From Nectonema munidae (taxonomy: Eukaryota; Nematomorpha; Nectonematoida; Nectonematidae): a DNA stretch of 64,000 nt. The notes under the pieces were generated by a model. It did not search any database. It was not told the origin of the DNA and worked only from the letters and a program-made list of their open reading frames with translations. Numbering within the stretch: the first letter of the stretch is position 1; the number at the start of each line of letters is the position of its first letter. The stretch lies in NCBI GenBank assembly GCA_030549495.1, contig JAUIRK010000763.1, forward strand, positions 248,001 through 312,000, given 5' to 3'. Of the stretch, positions 55,081 to 64,000 are shown piece after piece. A program made the translations under genes and the position numbers.

Positions 55081-56361
55081 TTAATGACTTCTTTGAGTTT
55101 GCTTCTTTTGAGAAAGCATTTTGATATCAGGCTCCAACATAGTGGTTCTTCGTTTTAATTGGTCCTCCAAATGCTCATATGTCAACTGTGTTCTCAGCGA
55201 ATTCTTTATTTGCTTCAAGTACGAGAATGTGGATTTACAACACTATGTTGTAGAAAAGAAGGAAATCAGTCGGCGTGCATGTTAAAGACGAGGATATTCT
55301 ACCGCCTTTTTCCAAATTTCAATAGGATCTTCCCTGTTGTCAAACAGAGATTGATCGGTATTCTTTAAAAACTTCATAGATATCTTCATTTTCACTCATT
55401 ACCTTTGTAAACTGGGGAATGTGTTCTTCTGAAAGTTTTGATTTTAAAAAGCTACATCTCTGTAAAAATTTTGATCTGATAATTCAAAATGTTTGTAACT
55501 TTCTTTGAAAAAGTCAATTATTTGTCTTCGTAAAGACAAAATTTTTGACCAATACTTTCCCTTGTGACAACCAGCGTACTTTTGAGTGATAAGGCAAATC
55601 TACACTAATTACTTTGTCATCCATCATCAGCATGTTTCGAAATTGACGATGCTTCGTGGCATTTGCTCGAATATAGTTAACAATACTTATAACCTTTTGC
55701 AAAGTATTATTTAAAATGACATATTTTGCACAGAGATTTTGTTGATGTAAAATACAATGAAAAGAAATCAGTTCATTTGGATCTTTGGTTTCTCTTTTGA
55801 GATGTGCAATAAATCCTTCATTCTTAATACAATACTTGCGCTGTATCTGTGGAATCTGTCGATTCATCCAAGGCTACTGAGTAATACACATTTTTCTTCT
55901 GGATTACATTTTTGAGTTACAGTTTTTGGATTACAAGACAATTCATACTGTCGATCTGTATTAGTCCTTCTTTTAAGAGGAACCTCTTTATATTTCTTAA
56001 CTTTATTTGGATCTACACATCTTACCACTTCTTAAATACATTCCTTCATGAGTTCTGCATCGGTGAATGGTTTACCCTTTTTTCCAAGCAAATATGCAAC
56101 TTTATAGCTGGCTTCTGTCGCAGGATTCCCTTGATGTAACACAGAATCGAACTATTGTCTTTGCTTTTGCTTTCCATCTTTAAGTTTCTTCAGTGCTAGC
56201 TTTCGAGACTCACCCTCTAATTTGGCATATTTATTGTCTCTATGAAGAGCGTAATGTTGCTGTGCATTGAATTTCTTAACCGTTACAATTGTGGTATCAC
56301 ACAGCAAGCAAGACATTTTGCCGCCACTATTCACTAAAAATATTGCAGTCCCATTCTTCAT
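55081..56361 (-). pseudogene. hAT transposase with internal deletion (GTF2IRD2-like)
   Basis: Minus strand, ATG at 56361. It starts with NSGGKMSCLLCDTTIVTVKK and FNAQQHYALHRDNKYAKLEG, a BED-like zinc finger. ASYKVAYLLGKKGKPFTDAE (about 56120) and NKVKKYKEVPLKRRT follow. The block YSVALDESTDSTDTAQV expected next is seen around 55890 and is joined to KNEGFIAHLKRETK (55830), SFHCILHQQNLCAKYV and VRWLSQGKVL (55570). Near the end are MSENEDIYEVFKEYRS and TFSYLKQIKNSLRTQLTYEH with LEDQLKRRTT, the dimerisation domain, with a stop at 55081-55083. About 50-70 residues between DESTD and the NGFIA block, and part of the helical insertion domain, are missing, and there are a few frame changes. Confidence 0.88.
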
Positions 56362-56706
56362 TAAAAATCCTATTTTATTCTTTCAAATTCGTTGTCACTG
56401 TTACAAAAAAATTATCATAAATTAAAGACAATCTATTTTGTGTCCTCATATGAGGACATTGGGAGAATACCGGTTAAGTTAAAATTCATTGGGTTCAGAG
56501 AAAAATACTTCCAATTTCTGGGAGTGACATCACTGAACACAATTAATATTCCTTTCGTCTATGTGTGTGGTGTATATTATAAGTTTCAGGTGTAAAACTA
56601 TTCAAGGTTTTTATAAAAAATAATATTTATATCAAAGGCCGCACTTGATGGCCCAGAAGGCCGCATGCGGCCTTAAGGCCGCAGGTTCCCCACCCCTGGT
56701 TTAAAT

Positions 56707-58002
56707 CGTACAAAGTGTGAAACGTTTAAAATTTTTTCAAAGCAACTTGCTTTATTTTTATATAATTAGCGTGTAACGATGCCAGCTGTTATGTTTGTAA
56801 TAATAGTTAATGCATTTATTATTATATATTTTTATGCCTATGATATATCAATGTAAAAATATCAATGTTGGCGAAGAATATATGAATGTTCTGCCTACAC
56901 AAGCGAGGATTTTTAAAGAGTCCCACGTGTGTATCGATATTTATTCTCGTATAAAGAATGATTGGAAGTTAGATTGCAAGAAATTGAGAAGTGTGATGAA
57001 ATTCGATGCCGTTTGTCTTAAGTTTAGTACAAAAAGTGAAGCATCTCAACTGAGAGTAATGGAACGAAGTTTATGCGATAAATACTCGTACATAAGAGTT
57101 TAAATGGTTAAAAGCAATTTCTATTTTCCAGGAGTCATATGTAGCTCAAGAGAGTAAGACGCAGCATGTATATTATGATAATGAAAATCACGCGCAAAGC
57201 TGGCTTTCCCTTTGATCATGGAAAAATGCATACTGTTTCCTTATTTGAAACGATCGAATCCTGTGATTTCATCAATGACAGATAAGTTTTTAATTAAATA
57301 TTTTTTGCATATGAACATTTTGTACAGCGCTCTATAAAGCCTATTCCATCATCTTGTTTGATTTGTAATAGTTTCTTTGATAACCTTTGTCATCACATAA
57401 TCCATTATTAACACATTAAATCTCTCAGCTTACAACTTCTTTTACTTGCGCGTTGTTCATCGGACTGTGTGAAAGATTGTCTCACAGACACAAAAATTAA
57501 TAAGGAATATATGAGATCGCTTATCTATCGTGTTTTTATATGGTAAGTATTTTTTCAGGGTTATGAAATTACCTCTTCTTAAACCAAGCTATCTCTCAAC
57601 ATTAAGATTGTTTCCCAAATTGGGAACGTTCGCGTTAGGATTGTATCTTTCACTCAGCTGTATTTATATATTTGTAAGGATGAAAAGTCCAGGTAGACCT
57701 GGACTCATCATTCCAAGCGGGCTACGATATCCAAAAGGATGGGTGCGAACGTCACAAGCAAACAATCGGAAAGGTTGAACAAGCATGGCCTATTTGTATG
57801 TTAAATATAAAAGGTTTCGACAAAAACTCTCAATTTTCCAAAGACTTATATAATTGAACAACCTTGGCACAGTTTAGGAATAAATTATTTTTGAAAACTT
57901 TACACTTAATACTAAAGTTTCTAATAACATTTAGTGTAATATATGTATCTATAAAAAACAACAAATGCGGTAAATTTGGGAAAGAGAAGAGTTTAAGTTA
58001 TC
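56707..58002. other. Intergenic, no firm gene
   Basis: A 97-codon frame at 56810-57103 (+) is the best candidate but its first part is A+T-driven and it has no family resemblance. CAAATTGGGAACGTTCGCGT lies near 57615. The frame at 57530-57778 is not supported. Confidence 0.4.
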
Positions 58003-58010
58003 CCATAGAC

Positions 58011-58224
58011 CAGAGGTTCCCACCCTCCGGTTCGCGAACCCTTGGGGGTTCGTTTCACTTTTTTCAAGGGGTACTTTATAAAGGTATCTGAAAAGTTTTT
58101 TTTAATTTTTAACTGATATATTAGTGTGAAAAATCAAGATAAAAACTAAAAAAATTATTAGGGGTTCGAATAAGGCTGAAAATTTTCAAGGGGTACTTGG
58201 TGAAAATAAGGTTGGGAACCTCTG
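58011..58224. repeat. hAT MITE with 8-bp target duplication
   Basis: 214 bases with ends CAGAGGTTCCCACCCTCC and, from the right, CAGAGGTTCCCAACCTTA. Flanks CCATAGAC (58003-58010) and CCATAGAG (58225-58232) form an 8-bp duplication with one mismatch. AAGGGGTACTT occurs twice (58067 and 58189) and GGGGTTCG twice, so the element has internally repeated subterminal motifs. Confidence 0.88.
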
Positions 58225-58232
58225 CCATAGAG

Positions 58233-60059
58233 GAAACCTCGTGTATGAAAACATTGAGTGTGTTTTTCTTCAAAGGTAAAAGCCTGATTCCATAGATATA
58301 CGCGTTGAATCTAAAATAAAATCTTTTTTTGCATGAAGCTGCATGACTACAAAAATTTTTATTTGAAATTTAATTTTGAAACTTCTATAAAGATTAGCAC
58401 TTGTCTCTGCGACAAACTTACTTACTCTTCAATGAATACTAAAGGCCGAAATTTAGATCACATTTTTAAATCCTGAAAGTAAATTATTATCAAGAAAAAT
58501 GACAATCTTGGATTCGTCTTTTTTTGAAAATTGAAATTGTAATCAATTTCGTACAAAAATTTCGGCATCCTTTAAAATATCACGTTTTTTGGAGAATCAA
58601 ATGAATATCTTTTTAAAACTTTGGAATTTTTTTGTTCAGTGACAAATCCAGAATATCTTTTATCGGGGATAGATTATAGGGGCTACAACTTTTAATAATA
58701 TTTTATCGGTTATAAAGTTTTAATTCTTTTTTCATATGAGTTTAATTTTGCATAATTATTGTATTTAATATACAAATTACAAATACTTTTCATATGCTGC
58801 CAAAAAATATATCCAGATTTTCGAAAGGGGTCGTGTTGCGGGGGGGGGGGGGTGGGGCAAGAGTCCCCTTAGACCCATATGCATTCTCCCTAATTGTTAT
58901 CGCAATTAAACTAAAACCAACACCTTCAAAAATCGAATTATAGATAAAAGTTATATTTTTGGGATGAACATTTATCATGTTGATGCAATTTAATGTTAAA
59001 TTAGTTAAGTGTATCACAAAAAAGAAAATTTAATAACATTGCTCAGAAATGTGCTTAAAATTGGAAATGTTTTGTTGTATTGTTAGTGTTTTCTTTCAGT
59101 AAATATAACTTAAATTAAAAATATGTTTAGCTCTATAACAATACTTTTAAATATGAAATTTTAGCCTAAAATGGGAAATTATTATTTATGAAAATTCCAA
59201 AATAAATTTTGTTCCAAATATGTCTAATATTTGTTTGAAATGATTTCAGTTAAATGGAAAATACAAACATCGTCCTACTTAATGCAAAATTTGTATATCA
59301 AATTAATCTTCATTGAATGTAAAAAAATCTGAAGACGATGTAGTAAAAATTGTTGTCTTTTTGAAAAAGGATGGAAAAAATGAAATTTTGTGAAAAATAT
59401 GATATAGTGGTATAATATACATCGAAGTATTAGGGTGCTGAACGTTACGTCATCAAGTAACGTATATTTACTATATTGTCTCTACATATCTAAATTTTAA
59501 AGTAGTCAACTTTATGACATATATTTGATTGAAAATATATCATCTCAAATATAGATTTCTAAAGATTATATTATTGTAAGTGCTGAAAAGTTCATGCAAC
59601 CGTTTGTTTTTATCGATTTTGTTGATATCAATGCAAAATTTAGATAACGACTTTTTGTAAAATATGCTTCTAATCATTGAAAGTGTTTAAATTTCTTCAC
59701 TAATGCAATTTTGCAAAAAAACGTTATTTTTTTAATTTGAATTTATACAGGTAACAAAATTTTATTTAAAATGTTTAAATTTTTGAAAACCGATTTTACA
59801 AAATAACTCTATAGTCATTGATAAAAAATCGTTAAAAAACGGATATGAATTTTTTTCTCAGACTCTAAAAGTATATAACAAACTTAAAAAGGTCTTATAA
59901 GTTAAAAAAAAGATCTTAGTTCACAATGAATGATTTTGCCTTCCTATAATCTTTCTTTCCTTTCAAAGTTTTCTTTGTTATTAATTTGTTCTTTGTTATT
60001 TTTTTCTTTGTTTCTAAGTTATCTCACATATCGCATCAGTTAAGCTTTTTAAATCTTGT
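58233..60059. other. Intergenic with one hAT-like end
   Basis: CAGTGACAAATCCAGAATA at 58637 resembles a hAT end, with a long G run and GGGGCAAGAGTCCCC at 58838-58866 inside. No right end or target duplication was found. No genes. Sequence after 59000 is plain A+T-rich. Confidence 0.4.
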
Positions 60060-60215
60060 TTCCATAAACAGCGTAAAGGTCTGTGGGGTGTTTTTATCGA
60101 GAAGGCACAATTGCGCCGCTTGTATTGAACTATGAAAATGTAGGCTTGCTGCGGGATCGAACCCAAGACAGTTATCGAAACCCAGTACCTAACGAACCTT
60201 ACTCACATTCTAAAT
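60060..60215 (-). repeat. tRNA-derived SINE, copy 2
   Basis: On the minus strand: an A-box-like GGTTCGTTAGGTACTGGG (about 60196-60179), then CTTGGGTTCGATCCCGCAGC with a good B box, then AATACAAGCGGCGCAATTGT, GCCTTCTCG and AAAACACCCC. It matches the 47.5-kb copy over about 90 bases in order and wording, and its B box is better preserved. Confidence 0.7.
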
Positions 60216-61142
60216 CCTCACATTAAAAGTAACGTCTTATTATTAGATAACAATAAGAATGGGGAAAAAATTTTAAAAATGGATAAATAATGAAATTACA
60301 AAATCAAAAAATAAAAAATATGTAAAAATAAAATTTATTTCTTTAAAGATGATATAAATATTCTATTGATATAAAATTTTCATATTTTCTAAAATAACCC
60401 TTAATTATTATATGTAAAACACTGATATAAATTATTTTTTAAGAAGATTTTATGCATATGAATTGTTCCAATGTTCCAAATTGGGAACAACTATATTCGA
60501 ATGAATATAAAAATTGAAAAAAAGAAAAAAGGTAAATCTATATAAATTTTTATTTTGAAAATAATTATAATGTTTGAAAAAATAACTTTAGCAATTAAAA
60601 GTTAACCAAAATTATTAATAATTTTATAAGATGTTTATACTAAAAGTCTAAATTATTATTGGTTTTTATAAGACAACTTTAAAATATATTTTAAGCAGTA
60701 AGTTGTAAATTTTTTTAGTTAATATTAAAATTTAACATTTTAAGCATTATTATTTGGTCTTTTTTTATGGTAAATTTTTATTTTTCACTTTGAAAGTTTA
60801 TGTTTCCATTTTGAAACATTGGGACTTAAAGGATGAGATCCTTTTTAATTATAATTAAAAATTTTAGATATAATTATTATAATCTCTTCAAAAAATCATT
60901 TGAAATCTATTTTTGGGTAGATTTATTTTTGTTCACATTTATGCGATAAATATTTTATATCTCAGTAAAAAGTAAGTTTATTTTATATCTTTTATATCGA
61001 TATTTAATATTTATCGGCTCTTGATATTCACAATGTAATTCGTTGTAGGCAATAAAATTATTTAGGGTTGTCGCACATCTTCACACTTTTGAGGTTCTGG
61101 TAGATAGTCTAAAAATTATGAGAGGTTATCTCACATGTCCCT
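60216..61142. other. Intergenic, nothing recognised
   Basis: Two GTTCC/GGGAAC-type strings (60468-60488 and near 60818) faintly recall the palindrome inside the TTAA MITE, but cannot be aligned as copies. No gene. Confidence 0.4.
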
Positions 61143-61150
61143 CTCTTGAT

Positions 61151-61323
61151 CACTGCTGGATCCAGAGGGAGGCCACCTGGGCCTAGGTCCCCTATGAAGA
61201 ATCGCTTCAGAAATTCCCCCTACTGATTTTACTCTTTCCTAAAGCATCAAGACTTGTTGGTAGTGTTTTCCTAGTATTTTTTAAAATTCGCCCTCCTATG
61301 GTCAATTTCTTGATCCCCCACTG
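61151..61323. repeat. hAT MITE with perfect 8-bp target duplication
   Basis: 173 bases. Left end CACTGCTGGATCCAG, right end from outside CAGTGGGGGATCAAG. Both flanks are CTCTTGAT (61143-61150 and 61324-61331). GGAGGCCACCTGGGCCTAGG near the left and GCCCTCCT near the right are typical of this class of hAT MITEs. Non-coding. Confidence 0.88.
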
Positions 61324-61331
61324 CTCTTGAT

Positions 61332-63155
61332 GTTTTGAAAGATATCAATAAACACGTCACAGTTGAGTAAAACTCAAAAAATGTAATTAGTTCAAATTAA
61401 TTAAGTAGAATTAATTAATTTTCAAACGATTCCACATATTTTTCCCATTAAGAGCGAATATATAAACAGTGCACTTTGAAATTTAGCTTTAACGGAGTAA
61501 AAGTATCTTCCAAAGTATGATATCTGAGAGAATATTTTATTTGTTAAATGATAGTACGTACGATGTTTATAAAAATCAATCGCAATATTTATAAAAATAG
61601 CCTTATTTTAAAAATCAATGCAAAGTATGAAGTGTTTTGATGCTAAAAATTTGTAGATATTACATACTGTCACCAAATATATATATATATATATATTCTT
61701 TGCTTGTATCTACATGAAAGCAAGGATTAATTACACGTTTCAGAATAACAGAAACATAAATTTAATTATCTTCAATAAGAAAGGTGTCTGGCAATTTTAA
61801 ATTTGCTTGAAATAAGATTCTAATCTATAATAATAATGATTGATGAAATTAATATCTAAATTTACGGAATTTTGAAAGAATATATTTCAAAAAATGGATT
61901 CCCCATCCGAATTCAGTATAATATTTGCAACATTTTGATGTGTCACCATCATCATGTGACTTAAGATGAGTCTAAATTAATTATTTTATCCTTGATTAGT
62001 CGCAATCTTTAATTACTAACAATAACTCGATAAAAAGGTAGGAAAAGAGAAGTACAAATTCTTCCGATCACTCCTGCTATTAGGAATGGAATTCAATCGC
62101 ACGAAGTTGGATAAAGAAGGAGCACACATCAATAAAAAGTGAAAATCGATCTATTATTTTTATTATCAAACTTCGTAAAAGAAAGCTAGATTATTAACTT
62201 CATCTTCATTGATAATAATCTTCATGAGTAGGCTGCGTTCAAAAATGCGTGATGAGATGACTGATGAATTAAGCTAAAATATAATTAACAATCAATTATT
62301 CCATAAAAAGTGACCCGTTTTTTAATTAATAGCCTAAGGTCATTCTTGATAATAATCACAAGATTAGATTGGTATGAATTAAATTTTTTTCTATATAATT
62401 TTCGCTACATGAAAGTACAAATGAAAAATTTAGTTAAAGTGAAATGTATAGGTATACGAAATGTCATGTTTAGTTTTTTTAGGTTTACTTCTTTCTTTTC
62501 ATCATATATCACATATTTGTATAACTTTTTTTGAAGTAACTATGAATATTTCATCTGATTCTATAAAAAATTGAATTCTAAAGTTATAATACATATATTT
62601 ACAATTTTTAATTTACAAATTATATTAATTTGTTAAAAAAAACTTTTTCTAAGCAGACGATTTTTTGAAATTATTTCTTTTTACTTTTTGTTATTCTCTA
62701 ATTTAACTCGTTAACGACGAGAATAATAAATAATCGGACGATATCTAATGTAAAGCAGAAGATTTGTATTAAAGAGCATTGATAAACGCAGACGATTTTA
62801 TTTTTGTAAAGTCAACATATGTCGACTGTGGTCAATAACCGGATACGATCTTCTTTCTATTTTTAGACTTGATAGCGGTGTGAGACAACACCTAAATTAA
62901 TAGTTATTAATAAAAAAATTTTTCCTATACATTCAAGTTGTTTTTCAATTTTGAAATTTAATTATATATACCCTTTTTAGTTATATTTTGTCTTTTTGCA
63001 ATTCAATTTTGTCCTTTTCCAATAGTGCTAAAAATTGTCGCAAATTAAAAATGTATTTTTTTGTACGATATTTTAAATAATTTTTGTATCAAATAAAGAT
63101 TTGTATAAAAAATTGAGACCTGGTTAATCAAAGAAAAAACGTGAGTTTTAACGTA
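61332..63155. other. Intergenic with TA microsatellite and a TTAA-MITE relic
   Basis: A TA repeat lies at about 61677-61696. At 62700-62815, TTAACGACGAG, GGACGATATCTAATGTAAAG, CAGAAGATTTGTATTAAAGA and AACGCAGACGATTTTA follow the order of the TTAA MITE (GACGATATC, GCAGACGATTTATATT), so this is probably an old diverged relative. No gene. The frame at 62310-62534 is A+T-driven. Confidence 0.45.
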
Positions 63156-63159
63156 TTAA

Positions 63160-63289
63160 CCCATTTAAGGCCAAGCAAAGCAGACGATATCTAAAAAAAC
63201 GCAGACGATTTATATTCAAAGTCATTGAAAAAAGCAGACGAAGATGAAATTACTTATGTTCCAAAATAGGAACATTGGCCGTAAATGGG
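63160..63289. repeat. TTAA MITE, dispersed copy 4
   Basis: 130 bases between TTAA at 63156-63159 and 63290-63293. Ends CCCATTTAAGGCC and GGCCGTAAATGGG form a clean inverted repeat. It differs from the triple at 39 kb by one lost A and very few substitutions, with the same orientation and the same three GCAGACGA motifs. It shows the right end best and so defines the element. Confidence 0.9.
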
Positions 63290-63293
63290 TTAA

Positions 63294-64000
63294 TGAAGAA
63301 ATCCGATTAAATATTTTATACTCCATTAAGGAAATTAAATGATATAAAGTGATAAATGTACCCTTAAAGCACGTTTTATATTATTATCTTTTTTTTTTAA
63401 ATAATACTAAGCAATGCAAAACTATAACCAACTTAATAATAACCAATGATCTAATTAGCTAACAAACAAACGAATTGTACTAATGATTTTTTTGCTTCAA
63501 TAATAATACGTAAAAAACGTTCAAACCAATTAACCGATAAACTAAAAACCCCTTTGATAATTTATAATGGAGAAACAAAAAGCAAGAGATTGCCATCAAA
63601 GTTATACCTAATTCCTGATTTTCTCATCACTATAGCAACTAGTGTTGAAAAATAAGAGAAAATTATAAAATTTGTGTTTTTTAAGAAAACGATTTTTTAA
63701 AACAGGTTAAACCCGGTTTTCATGTATAAATCATAAGAAGACTTAAAAAGGATGACATATTAAAAAGTGTTACATGACGAAAGAGACAAATCAAAAGAGT
63801 AACAAAATTAAAAGAGTGAGAATACAAACATAACTAAAAAGAAACAGTAAACTTTCAAGAGAAAAAAATGTTTTAAATTCATAAAAATTATTTTTTTTAC
63901 AAATTTACATTAAATAAGTATAGATTTTTTATTTTGTCTTAGAAAATATATATTCAAATTTTTGATTGAATAAAAACAAATTTCATTTTAGGGTTAATTT
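63294..64000. other. Intergenic to window end, nothing recognised
   Basis: A+T-rich, no ORF or repeat ends identified. Confidence 0.4.

Larger units (their letters stand above)
54783..56698 (-). mobile_element. hAT transposon (GTF2IRD2-like), both ends present
   Basis: Ends: CAGAGGGGGGAACCTTTTTG on the left and, from the right, CAGGGGTGGGGAACCTGCGG. Perfect 8-bp target duplications GTTTAAAT lie at 54775-54782 and 56699-56706. AAGGCC/GGCCTT palindromes occupy both subterminal regions (54809-54850 and 56637-56683). At 1916 bases it is shorter than a full element of this type because the transposase has lost its middle. Confidence 0.92.

Noticed and set aside
56810-57103. 97-codon plus-strand ORF
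   Set aside because: The second half looks somewhat protein-like but there is no splice signal, family match or polyadenylation signal to support it.
1-64000. LTR retroelements, Polintons, CRISPR arrays, rRNA genes
   Set aside because: No paired LTR-like direct repeats, no recognisable gag, protease, integrase or capsid frames, no spaced short repeats and no rRNA-like tracts were seen.

Overview
The window reads as a strongly A+T-rich stretch of an invertebrate animal genome, most likely an arthropod, though nothing here fixes the species. The reasons are a eukaryotic tRNA-modification gene, short spliced introns (45 to 57 bases) with GT..AG ends, and a dense layer of metazoan DNA transposons (hAT, piggyBac, pogo/Tigger), LINEs and a tRNA-derived SINE. 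I saw no LTR, Polinton or other capsid- or envelope-bearing element, no CRISPR array and no rRNA gene.

Host genes are few. The only intact gene I recognise is an intronless TRMT11 (Trm11, tRNA m2G10 methyltransferase catalytic subunit) at 9643-10893. A four-exon gene of unknown function lies on the minus strand at 28983-29647, with a possible divergent partner exon at 29913-30157. Likely terminal exons or small genes on the plus strand sit at 24801-24989, 26450-27176, 35838-36170 and 44834-44962.

Layout. 0.6-3.2 kb: two hAT elements side by side. 6.2 kb: a hAT MITE with an 8-bp target duplication. 7.1-8.8 kb and 12.1-14.1 kb: two 5'-truncated jockey/CR1-type LINEs, flanking TRMT11. 15.9 and 18.8 kb: two long foldback palindromes. 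17 kb: a decayed C2H2-type multicopy gene. 19.7-21.0 kb: a ZBED5-like hAT relic. 27.8-30.2 kb: an unidentified coding-like relic, the spliced minus-strand gene and the divergent exon. 31.7-34.2 kb: a pogo/Tigger relic carrying a nested 594-bp inverted-repeat element. 37.3-40.3 kb: a full-length but dead hAT (DUF4371 type) with three tandem 131-bp TTAA MITEs inserted in it. 41-43 kb: a long ORF of a widespread uncharacterised protein family, a SINE-like hairpin and a hAT/piggyBac chimera. 45.7-47.7 kb: a LINE 3' end, a second copy of the uncharacterised family and a SINE. 50.0-54.4 kb: a hAT MITE and two different piggyBac relics. 54.8-56.7 kb: a GTF2IRD2-like hAT with both ends. 58.0, 60.1, 61.2 and 63.2 kb: a hAT MITE, a SINE, another hAT MITE and a fourth copy of the TTAA MITE.

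The genes do not form a pathway. The window is mainly a stratified record of cut-and-paste and LINE activity around a few small host genes. The clearest new-looking items are the TTAA MITE family with its head-to-tail triple, the hAT/piggyBac chimera, the paired copies of the uncharacterised family, the two-copy SINE family and the microintron gene at 29 kb.
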